A stretch of 64,000 bases of DNA from Candidatus Peregrinibacteria bacterium (GCA_026395515.1 JAPLYN010000001.1:124001-188000); one strand, 5' to 3'; shown: positions 41,101 to 47,880, counted from the stretch's first letter. Made by a program: numbers and translations. Notes: generated by a model from the letters alone, not told the origin.

Positions 41101-43708
41101 TATCTACATGAGTTGTGTAGTCATTTTTGTTTCCAGAATTTTGGCCAAGATTATTCCTTTTTACTTTTTCCGGAAACTTCAAACGATCTCCCAATCCAGG
41201 AATTGACATCAACACTGGCGCCAAACTTCCAGCAGGATCTAGCACCGGCATAGAAGCCACCATTCCTAAACATCTATCACTATTTTTGTTTGTGGAATTT
41301 GCATTACAACCAGCGGAGTCATCATATGCACCATAATTGTAACCATCACCTTTGTTATGATAGAGAGTAAAGATTGCTCCTTGGCTATTCGCATTATAAA
41401 AATCAGGATTATTGAAATCCAAACCAGTAGGAGTATCCAAGAGAACATACGCTTCTGGCTTGCCTTGAGGATCAGTATTAGTAGTTAATCCATCTTTGTT
41501 GACTGTAAAAGAAAAATATTGTTTGGCCGGCTTTCCAGCTCTATAAAAATCTACACTGAAATAACCGACTACTGCTGCTGCATCTCCATCGTCCACGCTT
41601 TCATTAGGAATTACTTTTACCTGATAAGGAAAATTTTTTAACTGTTGAGATGGGACATTTTTATTGTCATTGATAGTATCTATTACGTACTTCACCGCCT
41701 GATATGAATTCTCAATCGCCTGATCAAAGCTATAGGAATAATTTAAATTTTGACCATTTACCTTCACGATCACGTCACCTTTTTGGAATGCTTGCTCAAT
41801 AGGGCCCTTATAATTTGCACCTTTTCCAGCCAACGGATTATGTATGAACGCCGAGATTCCATAAGCAGGATTATCTTCAATCACTGCTCCTGTGTCATAA
41901 GTGCCATCACTATTTGCCTGACCGGCATAAGCTCCTCCAGTCGCTGTAAATAATTCAGAATCTTTAACACCTATTGAAACCGGTGAAAGCATTCTCGTGT
42001 ACACACCAGCGGTGTGTAGATCCGTAGCTGTAGCACCGTTATCTGATCGTAGTGAGCGAGTAAGTACTGAATATTTACCTCCAACTGCCTTAGGATTAAA
42101 TGCTAGATTTTTATCGAAATAACTGGATTTAGTAGAACCAAGAAGTGGGAAACATTGCTTAGGACTATCAATTACAGCGGCATCAGTACCGTTGATATAC
42201 CACTTTGAATCTTGCTCGTTTTTATAATTAAAATTATAGAATAAGCTCGCCGCTGTGCCTTGTAGTCCATTATTTGTCGCTTCAATTTGAAAATCCTTAT
42301 CTCCAATCTTTCCTGTAAGTTGTGAGTAGTCAACCAAGTTCAAAGGTTCCTGAATTTTTGTTGCCACTTCATTTATTTTTTTCTCTAAAGCTTCGTTTAC
42401 ACTCTTGAGATAATATTTTGTATACTCATCTTTAATTCCAATCAGACCTACTACACTATCTACATTAGGGCTGCCGTTAGCGTTTTTGTCGTAACGAGCG
42501 GTGTTGTATGAGAAATCATTTACACTGCCAATGTATTTGCTTAACACCTGATAATACGGAATTAAATTCTGATCAATAATTGATTTAGCATAAATATCTG
42601 GCACGCTCGCTAGAGGATTTGCAGATGAAAGAAAGTCCTGCAATGCCTTATTCTCAACCTTTGGTTTGATGTCGGCTGGTATATCCTTAAGCACTTCCGT
42701 ACTTTGACTACTCAACTCTTGCGCCCAGAATTTGTTGTAGCGCATGTAAGCCAAATCCTCGAACGAAGTGATGTATTTCAAATACTGCTTGAATGAATCA
42801 GGATTGAGTTGTTCTTCTTCATGAACCAAATCTCCGAAGAACATTCTCCTATCAAACTTTGAAAACATTTCAACGCCCTCGTAGTACAAATGATTCTTAT
42901 CAAAATATTCTGCCAACTGTTCACGGCCAGTAAAATCATCACTAGGAGATCTGATTACCCCATGCCAGATTTCCGGCTTAGGAAAGGACACAGATGCATT
43001 TCGCTCATAGCTCTTGGTCTTAGGATTATATGAGTAAGCTTGATCAGAAAAATCCGTATATGGGAACATGCTGATATAGCGATTTCCACCTTTGTTCACT
43101 ACCGGAAGTGGAATATCACCCACAAGAACTACTCCTGCCAACCTGTTTTTATTAGCACCGTCACCATTGCGATAAAGATTCTCCAAAGCGCTAGCTAAAT
43201 CTTGTACTGAATCCTTATTTTTATCGAAGAAAATGATTTTCACATCTGTAAGATCATTGTTTTTGCGTACATCTTCGGCATATCGTAGGACTCTATGGCC
43301 TAATTCTGTATCTGAAAGCTTGCTATTGTACTGAGGATACTGCGCCTTTAAGCCATCATAAGCATTTTTATCCTGATCGAGACTCACATCTACCACTACT
43401 GCAACTAAGTCATAAACCGTAGTAACAGAATTTGGCTTGTCTGCTTTAGGAACAAATCCATTATCAGCAAAAGCCGTATTGGAACCAGGGAGTAAATCTT
43501 TTAATGAAGAAGTACTAACGCTTTGATGATCTGCTACTACAGGAGTAGTTGTGTCGAAAGTTGTAATTCCAGCAGCGGCTCTAGCGACAGGTATGGAAAT
43601 TATTTCCCCACCTAGCATCACAAAGAGCATCAAAACGCTGATTAATTTCTGTCCAAAATTTTTATTTGCGAGCAGATTTTTCAAGGCAAACGAGGGGTAA
43701 TTTACCAA
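29120..43708 (-). CDS. Giant secreted SLH/TSP3 surface protein (4862 aa)
   Basis: The start is probably TTG 43708; a stop lies just upstream, and the first ATG would cut the signal peptide (about 1-45). Parts, by rough residue: 60-300 with VVLVGDIPLPV, resembling C25/gingipain-like peptidases, and FNSCYTG near 894 as a possible Cys site; PDZ-like GDVIVKVNGQNL near 645; calcium-type DNDGNG/DSDGDG near 1005-1028; a Gly/Ser/Thr/Asn linker 1470-1610; four invasin-like Ig repeats 1720-2170; FG-GAP/VCBS units 2520-2645; DUF11 2800-2900; a hydrophobic Gly/Pro part 3030-3150; helices 3280-3425; a Pro/Leu/Asp-rich rod 3430-3540; FN3 3970-4055; PKD 4070-4210; SLH 4485-4645; thrombospondin type 3 repeats 4665-4790. 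No LPxTG or C-terminal membrane segment is seen. It is probably held on the cell by SLH. Domain borders are approximate. Confidence 0.9.
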   Translation of the reverse strand: MVNYPSFALKNLLANKNFGQKLISVLMLFVMLGGEIISIPVARAAAGITTFDTTTPVVADHQSVSTSSLKDLLPGSNTAFADNGFVPKADKPNSVTTVYDLVAVVVDVSLDQDKNAYDGLKAQYPQYNSKLSDTELGHRVLRYAEDVRKNNDLTDVKIIFFDKNKDSVQDLASALENLYRNGDGANKNRLAGVVLVGDIPLPVVNKGGNRYISMFPYTDFSDQAYSYNPKTKSYERNASVSFPKPEIWHGVIRSPSDDFTGREQLAEYFDKNHLYYEGVEMFSKFDRRMFFGDLVHEEEQLNPDSFKQYLKYITSFEDLAYMRYNKFWAQELSSQSTEVLKDIPADIKPKVENKALQDFLSSANPLASVPDIYAKSIIDQNLIPYYQVLSKYIGSVNDFSYNTARYDKNANGSPNVDSVVGLIGIKDEYTKYYLKSVNEALEKKINEVATKIQEPLNLVDYSQLTGKIGDKDFQIEATNNGLQGTAASLFYNFNYKNEQDSKWYINGTDAAVIDSPKQCFPLLGSTKSSYFDKNLAFNPKAVGGKYSVLTRSLRSDNGATATDLHTAGVYTRMLSPVSIGVKDSELFTATGGAYAGQANSDGTYDTGAVIEDNPAYGISAFIHNPLAGKGANYKGPIEQAFQKGDVIVKVNGQNLNYSYSFDQAIENSYQAVKYVIDTINDNKNVPSQQLKNFPYQVKVIPNESVDDGDAAAVVGYFSVDFYRAGKPAKQYFSFTVNKDGLTTNTDPQGKPEAYVLLDTPTGLDFNNPDFYNANSQGAIFTLYHNKGDGYNYGAYDDSAGCNANSTNKNSDRCLGMVASMPVLDPAGSLAPVLMSIPGLGDRLKFPEKVKRNNLGQNSGNKNDYTTHVDSYQFPGGLQTDYHKYDDVDQVYFNSCYTGLPSVTDISTDSNPYKFVLDSSTSDGSSFNIEPDFYGQLMKQFETFISSSKARQNDYETDNGTAENSTFNPKTSIWAGRDKVDASEIILNSNPKITLKDFADNYGLFDGVDNDGNGLTDYEWKDSDGDGIYDSKYYDFKEDDTKYAIPSWDTQEIARKLLSHDGSYTIPYSVSSFPNKKAGVDKDVTLVVKADSVKKLPSLILHNEPTDYTISQQMKSQTAFSLPIDNPRYVAFQTAPSKGPSYPADKNQPNKPNLDVQAIINSLGDTNPPVYPGQIQKVKYVNLFDPNITNMAQLQSAIITKATELAAVPGSYRIIDPNAAPDKYTPKEITDAILNNYLSPVVNNNDIDSPASGFNLEKGSSKKIYDALSWLKMNIDEKHQYILQYYLNGDANNQGNAYVADHTLLPSPAGTQAAFGYEAAYLVLNGNKSSFDMNFNKAVPEEKDNVFDPLAQFQGNAGNGGGNGGQGAGDGAGDQSGVGKAGDEFEFVWVQDFLKEMQKFIKSLTTVPEFTNECFSPESWNPGSKDKLPVGPAKTGDGSIPEGQKKNVPDANANQVQLSSYVYHEIAGYDDLLKKIEDQNNAAATSTENGNGTSNTGGNNSSGGDYNTGNTSSGGTSADGTQSTGLQQILDNIGQNAGVSNGGNKTTRVSPNKAGTNSNGNTNKTDGSGNNSGTTDSSNKGTGTTDTSLTGNGSAGTSDLGKNTATGDSTTDSTQKEKDLIILKSTLIQDTAPVSRDIKTKPVETPAKTVDTQKIEAPVETQKAPEIKPEPNQKWEEYFIGAKYYQKFIPKGPQTSVRRLFAEVLSDNPFITATKDQSSKFLVESNDSMVADNSSLMKIEATIFDSKGNAEINGSHKVKFSISSDLVIFKGSNTVESKGGIATVYLKAGKVTGDFYIKEEVLKDNGKVDTGYQVVTKDLHLVAGEPANVDIQSDSGVLVANNQSKMVLNIVLKDKFGNVANNSFEKIGVFVNDKAKFDPKSDSDNKLIGTQLDTLDGKASAELFAGGKSGSADVVAVVMDQDLQDQLLAAGNDISGIDFKKHVGATKSFQVLDKVDLSLQLFDENFQAITELPADGKSIARLGVKLLNNGQTVKAFNGPVKFTVLKINLGNFVSKPPSNLVNGELNAANITFKVGTVTGQEEILIDIPGFASDSFKFKIKSNKATQILLSGSEDIIDSSSNKQVTLTAKVLDTNGNFVDSDNGTVISFLASKATSDLVNFSQNKAVTKDGVATVQISGKNISGTANLLAQSTGLNDGIISLKINKHVTSDIVKNFSPRALYVSLLGGAYGQVGDQNNLANSILFSKGQVEAISAVTATQSEKKRMFAVDGYGKIDFLTSTVYGKVINATNSFPYQKVLLSDDIAGDDLANVFVVPKTDSPVLLVDDKTNIPDKDGVFVKILDEANKSMFSQDSDGIYVKVGSDTKMKVDKYGRIYLNDEVYKLRVPTKDEQIDVSNFAFILSKGGSDIALISIKQNFGKGVQTMNIGDSLQNLTPGVYVEPVSIKNKYSFVTSYTGDSTAEPQGIYLVDDEEDIDPNQAPGFGYGSLDGVKKEFGLGFQGSNKHMLLFAAGNSVGASFVPYASDSGIIYGDPTIKLKVSGDLVSKDTGYSKDIGKPIFSGQEPIKQMIEFDANGDGYDDLLLVYESGLIRLMENEISNKRFRDRGYILNIYGGIESIAKIDVDNDGYDDLVVGTKQPCNAGEQCVSLIKNTNGNFDRKPLNLALQDKKVYEMKVADMNNDGCEDLVTSDSSGSISIFYNKSDGKSCQGLDTNYGYSKNFGFTLNSDLNEIANIFLNYPGMEKPDSGKDIADANGNLVSKSNWYKFIQFSLPTTQPPAVNAQEKDPAFSSAQYAQDATELQSTILDSNNISTKDVPQQTYDKNYDFIHIAEDGNFKGKSVKEAKDLNGGSVANGDIIEYLIALQNDGDSEINNLMLSDATPTSMTLVQSSLKCLDAGCPDKLEWLDTGTSMRSSVIKNVSVPAHGKRIISYQMTVNFTPKVHFDIGNNFVKYPSNANDPYQDIMIRPEVNPDGIISYLYSTGPKTYEKFDVNPANNSNNALDDAFKKIGLPSPTELLKDANGQLSADTKAALQKFSNSQNTDKDYNGCADKWNNVLTNAEGTGEAVATGIGNILGAMRCSGAGCLPIPYNIALLTPGAMGEGTPGFPTFLAGTPNPPFFGFFLPSYTPSSFRLYLSPTLTMGLGTAVCGGPSATGICFAFAVPGGIPGVCSAIKASVNKAVSFAKSATVAVTGQSAIITDGEGTGGTKGVNMGGNFGSDSPLAGGAKVNIKIPGFPSVITNWMDGETDEIYSKLLRFPTFYFILPDFSKIAQESKLAGKEFSFASFHDFASSLSNFPFVKLEGKEIVIKVPAISPKEIAKYKIQADAWVKHMENELQKYNAWNCAANENRKTICDKIVVNMQNLMASVKRTMDLLDKLTNLPKDILQFKTIQARYATQIICYLDAIMNYTGGYIKRQQKIIQSWIKTIQDVIKTFKQWKLILDLSIDYQQSCDKCKSDRFGKLGLLMQLFVALPDIPIVPLPKWPDIVVDFSQIKTGIKIVWPDVVFRPEPIILPNLPDITLPDVIPDLAIDIPGFNVNLPDLSKFSLPTLPDLPQIPLPQLPDLPRPPKIPGLPNIVGKLMVSLKTIFKILCLLKNGFIPIPESTLSTEIATLTQPSVDAILPLIKNLGMQFPPIQYSYVDQIRITGKISFDIDTNLIYVAADKGAQIWNDGMSNLVKGINRIMSIPFGQIINTVIQDAINKAAKQAQDSVDQGTSTVKGAVDSTTSSIKNKSSSLPLSFDTTELDSFKKEMDDYIATVKKEDTTPDVYHLIATEHFIDSTDPILNRTLADVKDGIKFEDLPNSGNLKQLAEIRNQMIASVDSLNSSNDVLGDISDYNEFNKILVDNNNQHIDLIAANPTVSDVGRSNISDNVSGKTLSFSFLGKDIEDTLNQAASTAGLSEKRDLIASAIDFTPQTAVSGANEPTIPPAGFFVSAGGVDESVLNFTGELNGSTNIVFSDVDHDKDTDIVYSMGGDVYLKTNYQNTPNLPKGDLIVGFTKNAVSDYVNAGGDGVKGVQVPYIGTGKIDISWQPTEDAVSYEVVLRKSIYDDFKDAAYTFKINVTDLSDKTSPRISEKIPNGNYYVSVFAVNATGNKSLESDVIIAAPQSCADSDAPMPVLNSTDYTLSIFKNLEIDSSGSFDPDGEIKQYYLETIPFETDKTDPITKEKLKTTPIQKTIWSDLTAMVDEDGNGLTFDDRTNPKFNIGPFSNEGDVGDHKFLLHVVDASGKDASLQFVVHVVAPNVSLDQSFATTAVATGKTLPVTAQLPFWLMRSRYIQRIIKGKLTLVPRIDKVRESTTGDDGAYNISDFNLEDMILVENADGKIVAEINPKTGDLGKIEPGYKTIVNEAIPPNTPTSVTILDKNNQVLGTVYIIGNANSDVNIYQNYNFNSANIEFIHGTNVDDLDKADNFVFENLPANDADNPGGVVLKNTVENKIMVSIDSTGNIVVLDKRITLTQKPNDHTKEPLIIQINFEGKVIGEVYISLVDPAVVLGPNDVPFMSPRKPSEGVLNGSQALSSKPNIANLVFDPGFKFTQQDLVKRKDFVKVLLAMICVIPRPESHEPFKAGTGYADNNILADYHPYIKEATLLGFVDGYKGEPDSQGLFPFKSENNISRAEAVKIILKALQYRNIVDVSGLKEGDPWFGDYMKAAQDLTPYLKGGKPLQNNFIVTPEEAKDPYKLMTFGELLIMVQRVLDTYNCFEVDSNNNGLTDYCEEKYHVTDPSADPDKDGLNSALECADNLNPLDPDTDGGGVTDGKEIAAHTNPLDPTDDAIDDDNDGLSNYDEVNIYHTDPHNPDTDGGGKSDGKEVADCGNPLDPTDDKNPSACKNQSVPGLYIVPAECNTCPCISTFLHKAELIPGDIFFSVVGTYYSQYYDSKPNDKTYIFTKGNEVQIQSINK

Positions 43709-43818
43709 GAGTGAATTCTACTCTTCTAATCAGTTAAAAACAATTTTTATAGACCACTAAATCTAACAAAAATCCCGCTTTCCGTTGACGAAAAGTTTAG
43801 CTATTGTAGTAGACGAAT

Positions 43819-44637
43819 TTATTTCAATTTTTTCAGAGATGGATGCCCCAAAATTGATGTCATTTGATAAATGGCAATTTGATTTAATTTCAATAATCTT
43901 TTTTCTGGCTCAATTCCCAATTTTATAAATTCAGCATTTAGACTTTCCAGATTAGAAAGAACCACTAACTGCTCAATTGTCGCATAATCTCGAATATTGC
44001 CATTTTTGTCAGAATTTTTATCTCTCCAATCTTTTGCTGTTACATTGAATAAGGCTTTATTCAAAAGATCTGCTTCAGTCGCATAAATAAATTTTCCAGG
44101 AATATTTTCAATTTTCAAAGGAATCAAATTTTGTTTTATGGCATCCGTATGTATTTTGTAATTTACTTTCGCCAATTCTCGTTTTATATTCCAGCCAAGA
44201 GACAATCTGTTATTTTCATCTTCTTTAAGTCTCTGGAATTCTTTGATCAGGTATAATTTAAACTCCGGGCTAAGCCATGTTGCAAATTCAAAAGCAATAT
44301 CTTTGTGAGCAAAAGTTCCTCCATATCTACCGGTACTCGATCTAATACCAATGGCATTTGTGGACTTTATCCACATAGATGAGGACACTATAAAACCATT
44401 TGTGCCAACTTCATTTTTAATCTTATGGAATTCCATAAGATTAAAATCTGGGTTATGTAATTTTTCCCACGCACCCATAAACTGCACGCTATATTTTGTA
44501 GTAAGCCAATTTGCGATAACCACCCCACTATCATAAGTTTTACATTTTGCCATATCCGTGAGAGAAATATAATCTTGATCTGATTGGTTAGAGATAATGA
44601 TTTCTATTCCTTTGACAATAATTTTTTGTTTGTTCAT
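43819..44637 (-). CDS. KilA-N domain protein
   Basis: A 272-residue protein. Residues about 15-130 form the KilA-N DNA-binding domain (YISLTDMAK, ANWLTTKYSVQFMGAWEKL, GRYGGTFAHKDIAFEFATWL). This domain is typical of phage and virus proteins and also occurs in bacterial genomes. The C-terminal half (KFIYATEADLLNKALF, NIRDYATIEQLVVLSNLES) resembles the accessory part of other bacterial KilA-N proteins. It stands alone between the giant-protein operon and the pilin gene with no phage genes around. It may be a domesticated or recently acquired regulator. An inverted repeat lies just upstream. Confidence 0.88.
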   Translation of the reverse strand: MNKQKIIVKGIEIIISNQSDQDYISLTDMAKCKTYDSGVVIANWLTTKYSVQFMGAWEKLHNPDFNLMEFHKIKNEVGTNGFIVSSSMWIKSTNAIGIRSSTGRYGGTFAHKDIAFEFATWLSPEFKLYLIKEFQRLKEDENNRLSLGWNIKRELAKVNYKIHTDAIKQNLIPLKIENIPGKFIYATEADLLNKALFNVTAKDWRDKNSDKNGNIRDYATIEQLVVLSNLESLNAEFIKLGIEPEKRLLKLNQIAIYQMTSILGHPSLKKLK

Positions 44638-44646
44638 GGTGAAAAA

Positions 44647-44669
44647 TGAGTTAAATATTAATCAACTCA
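44647..44669. promoter_or_regulatory. Inverted repeat upstream of the KilA-N gene
   Basis: TGAGTT and AACTCA, separated by 11 bp, lie 10 bp before the KilA-N start codon. The position suits an autoregulatory operator; it is short enough to be chance. Confidence 0.3.
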
Positions 44670-44739
44670 AAATTCTACCCATCAAATCTAAAATTTTCTT
44701 AAAATAAACTTAAATTAATTCTAAAATATTCCACCCCCA

Positions 44740-44774
44740 CAAAAAAAGCCCGACCACTAAGGCCGAGCTTTTTA
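44740..44774 (-). terminator. Terminator after the pilin gene
   Basis: On the minus strand, AGCTCGGC pairs with GTCGGGCT (two G-T pairs) and is followed by seven T. It closes the pilin transcript and separates it from the KilA-N gene. Confidence 0.8.
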
Positions 44775-44795
44775 AATTGAAAATTAATCAGATCA

Positions 44796-45299
44796 TCACT
44801 GTGTCAAAACTGCATAGCAAGGAACAGTAGTTGCTGGAGCAGCAGCAGCAGCTACAGGAGTACCAATTGTAACGGAGAAATCAGCAGTATTACAATTTGC
44901 GTTACCATTTGTGAGTATTTCAACTTGTGCCCACACACCAAACGCATAGGAACCAAAAGCTTTAACAAAATAATATTTAAAACCTGTGGTTGGATCCGCT
45001 GGCAAAGTTCCACCAAAGTCTGCTTTTAGTTCTGCCCAAGTATTTGTGCCTCCATAATTAGCATACGCTAAACCATCAGCTATAACACCAGAAAGAACCG
45101 GATAAGGTTTACCTGCAAGATTTGCATTGATTAAAACTTTTTGTATTTTCTGTAAACTAGCTATTCTCGCAGTATCTCTACCTTTTGCAGGTGCGCCGAG
45201 TAATGTTGGAAGGAATGCTACGGCCAATACCGCAATGATCGCAATAACGATCAAAAGCTCGATCAGGGTGAAACCCTTTTTTGAGTTCATCTTTTTCAT
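44796..45299 (-). CDS. pilA: Type IV major pilin (prepilin)
   Basis: A 167-residue prepilin. A short basic leader (MKKMNSKKG) precedes FTLIELLIVIAIIAV, the class III signal with Glu5 after the processing site. The globular part has two Cys (about residues 137 and 161) that could form the C-terminal disulphide loop, and an Ala/Val-rich end. Prepilin peptidase (PilD) is not in the window. It has its own promoter and terminator, as expected for an abundant pilin, and lies 77 bp downstream of pilC. The gene name follows the usual major pilin; G-type pseudopilin is the alternative. Confidence 0.9.
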   Translation of the reverse strand: MKKMNSKKGFTLIELLIVIAIIAVLAVAFLPTLLGAPAKGRDTARIASLQKIQKVLINANLAGKPYPVLSGVIADGLAYANYGGTNTWAELKADFGGTLPADPTTGFKYYFVKAFGSYAFGVWAQVEILTNGNANCNTADFSVTIGTPVAAAAAPATTVPCYAVLTQ

Positions 45300-45328
45300 A
45301 GGAAAAATTTTATAAGGAATTTAACCTC

Positions 45329-45356
45329 ATTCTACTCGATGGAGAAAAAAAGACAA
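45329..45356 (-). promoter_or_regulatory. Promoter for the pilin gene
   Basis: On the minus strand, TTGTCT (45351-45356), a 16-bp spacer and TAGAAT (45329-45334), 30 bp before the pilin ATG. Confidence 0.5.
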
Positions 45357-45376
45357 GAAATTTTTCTGTACTGAAA

Positions 45377-46633
45377 TTATAAATTAGAACTCAAACTTGA
45401 AAGTTTCATAATTGGCAACATCACCGCAGCCACGACTGTTCCCACAGTTAAGCCAATAACGATAAGAATCACTGGTTCAATAATTTTGGAAATTCCTTGC
45501 ACCGCAGTATCCACTTCATCTTCATAAAAGATCGCCACCTTCGCAGTGATCTCATCCAACTGTGCAGTTTTCTCACCGACATCAATCATGTTTACCAACA
45601 TTGGAGGAAAAAGATTAGAATCGCTCAAGTTTTCCGCTAGGGGAATACCTTGTTTAATATCTTCTACAGCCAATAAAAGTCTTCTTCTATAAACTTCATT
45701 ACCAATTGAATTTGCAGTAATTTCTAGAGTTCTCACAATGGATACATTACTATCCAAAAGATTGCTCAATGATCTGGCAAATCTAGCCAAATAGGATTCC
45801 TTAAATAGTATTCCGAAAATTGGAATATTTAATTTTACTTTATCCAAAGTATACTTACCCACATCTGTTTTTTTGAAAATCATGAAGAAAATTACTAGGG
45901 CAACTACTGCACCCACGATAATCATCCATTGATTGATCATGAAATCGCTAAGTCCAACTACGAGCTGAGTTACAAGCGGCAAATCACCTTTAGCTTGGGC
46001 AAATAATTCCTTTAATTTTGGAATTACAAACACCATCAGTCCGGCAACCACGATAATCAACAATGAAAAAATCACCACCGGATAAATCATCGCACTCTTT
46101 ACCTTCGATTTAATTGAGTAAGCTTTTTCTGCATCACTAGCCAAATTTTCCAAGACACGACTTAATTGTCCAGAAGCTTCTCCTGATTCCACCATACCAA
46201 TTTCTGGTTCTGAGAAAACTTCAGGATAAGGAATCATGGAAACTGACAAACTATCACCAGCTTCAATTCTTTCTGCCAAATCTTTTACCACCATCTGTAG
46301 ACGTGGACTTGTGCTCATTTGCGCTACAAGTGATTTTAGTGACATTACCATCGGAATACCGGCATTAATCATCACTGATAATAGATGAAAAAAAGTAGCT
46401 TTATCTTTTACTTTTACACTTGAGTGCTGCAAGAAATAGCTATTCACTTTGTTGTACCAATCCAAGATAGGATTACCAGTATTTTTTGATTCTCCCAAGC
46501 CAGTTTTATCTAGGACAATTGCGCTAGATTTTTCCTCTTGGATATTAAGAACCACCCTATCTTTGGACGCATTTTGTCCGGCGATTTGGAAGGTCTCTGT
46601 CCCCATGGTGGCAAAATCTTTTTTCTCTGGCAT
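45377..46633 (-). CDS. pilC: Type IV pilus inner-membrane platform protein PilC
   Basis: A 418-residue GspF/PilC-family protein. Two T2SSF domains lie at about 80-205 and 280-400, each with the helical pattern and a G-E-x-x-x-x-L turn (ESGEASGQL, DVGEKTAQL). Three membrane segments are visible near 200-222, 252-272 and 383-405. PilC sits under the growing pilus and couples the PilB motor to pilin extraction. Its start follows the pilB stop by 2 bp. Confidence 0.94.
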   Translation of the reverse strand: MPEKKDFATMGTETFQIAGQNASKDRVVLNIQEEKSSAIVLDKTGLGESKNTGNPILDWYNKVNSYFLQHSSVKVKDKATFFHLLSVMINAGIPMVMSLKSLVAQMSTSPRLQMVVKDLAERIEAGDSLSVSMIPYPEVFSEPEIGMVESGEASGQLSRVLENLASDAEKAYSIKSKVKSAMIYPVVIFSLLIIVVAGLMVFVIPKLKELFAQAKGDLPLVTQLVVGLSDFMINQWMIIVGAVVALVIFFMIFKKTDVGKYTLDKVKLNIPIFGILFKESYLARFARSLSNLLDSNVSIVRTLEITANSIGNEVYRRRLLLAVEDIKQGIPLAENLSDSNLFPPMLVNMIDVGEKTAQLDEITAKVAIFYEDEVDTAVQGISKIIEPVILIVIGLTVGTVVAAVMLPIMKLSSLSSNL

Positions 46634-46635
46634 TT

Positions 46636-47880
46636 TTAATCTGATTTACGTGCTACACGATATACTTCATCGAGAGTTGTCATTCCTTGAAGAGCTTTTA
46701 CGATACCGGCCTGTTCTAGTGTGACCATTCCGTTTTTCAAAGCAGCTTCTTCAATATCTAGCATATTTGCGCTGCTACCAATCAGTCTGCGCAATTCATT
46801 ATTCATTCTAAATACTTCATAAAGACCCACACGTCCTACATAACCAACGTTATTACATTCAGCACATCCTACAGCTTCATAAAACTGCATTCCTGTAAGT
46901 AAAGCTGGATCAATTTCTCCTTCAGCTTTCAATCTGGACATCGCTTTTTTAACGAGTTCCAAAAGTTCTGGAGAAGTTGTGGCAGGTTTTTTGCATTTTT
47001 CACAAACTCTACGCACCAACCTTTGAGCAATAATTAATTCAATAGTTGAGTTCAAAAGATATGGTTCAATTCCCATATTTATCAAACGAGTAATAGATTC
47101 AATCGCACTATTTGTATGCAAAGTAGAAAACACCAAATGTCCTGTAAGTGAAGCCTCAATTGCAGTATTAGCCGTCTCTTTATCACGTATTTCTCCGACC
47201 ATGATGATGTTCGGATCCTGACGTAGAGCGGTTCTCATTCCAGATGCAAAATCATAATCAATATCATGATGCACCTGACTTTGGTTTAGACCATCAAGCT
47301 GGATTTCCACCGGGTCCTCAATAGTCAAAATGTTTACTTCAACTGTATTTAATTTTGTCAGACAAGAATACAAAGTAGTAGTCTTACCTGATCCAGTAGG
47401 ACCTGTATTGATAATAATTCCATTAGGAGATTTCAGTGCCAATTCCAAATTTTTCAAAGACATACCGGTAATTCCCAATTCCATCAAATCAGGGATTTTT
47501 CTCGATTTATCCTGAATACGCATTACAATCTTTTCTCCATTTACCGTAGGAAGAGTAGAAACACGAAGATCCATTTGGCGACCTTCTTTTGTAGTTACAT
47601 CTGCACGTCCATCTTGAGGTAAACGTTGTTCATCAATCTTCAAATTAGACATGATTTTAATTCTAGAAACCACGGCTGGATGTAGATTTGTAGGATATTC
47701 TACGATTTTACGCAAAACACCATCCACACGATAACGAATTCTCACATAGTGTTGTTCCGGCTCAATATGAATATCACTCGAACGTAGATCTAGGGCATAG
47801 CTGATCGCCACTAAAACCATTTGAGGAATATTAGCGGATAGAATGCTATCTTCTAGTTGTTTTTGTTTATCTTCGTTCAT
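46636..47880 (-). CDS. pilB: Pilus extension ATPase PilB, short form
   Basis: A 414-residue GspE/PilB ATPase. The N2 domain begins with DLRSSDIHIEP near residue 31. Walker A is GPTGSGKT (160-167), Asp box ILTIEDPVE (184-192), Walker B DPNIIMVGEIRD (222-233), His box GHLVFSTLHTN (247-257). Four Cys (293, 296, 339, 342) form the zinc site of PilB/GspE, which separates it from PilT. The N-terminal MshEN/N1 domain of longer PilB proteins is missing, so it is about 150 residues short. No pilT is in the window. It abuts pilO with no gap. Confidence 0.94.
   Translation of the reverse strand: MNEDKQKQLEDSILSANIPQMVLVAISYALDLRSSDIHIEPEQHYVRIRYRVDGVLRKIVEYPTNLHPAVVSRIKIMSNLKIDEQRLPQDGRADVTTKEGRQMDLRVSTLPTVNGEKIVMRIQDKSRKIPDLMELGITGMSLKNLELALKSPNGIIINTGPTGSGKTTTLYSCLTKLNTVEVNILTIEDPVEIQLDGLNQSQVHHDIDYDFASGMRTALRQDPNIIMVGEIRDKETANTAIEASLTGHLVFSTLHTNSAIESITRLINMGIEPYLLNSTIELIIAQRLVRRVCEKCKKPATTSPELLELVKKAMSRLKAEGEIDPALLTGMQFYEAVGCAECNNVGYVGRVGLYEVFRMNNELRRLIGSSANMLDIEEAALKNGMVTLEQAGIVKALQGMTTLDEVYRVARKSD

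Noticed and set aside
44345-44380. TTTATCCACA, like a DnaA box, inside the KilA-N gene
   Set aside because: A single match within coding sequence and no second box nearby.
43819-44637. A prophage
   Set aside because: KilA-N is the only phage-type gene; no integrase, terminase, capsid or attachment repeats were seen.
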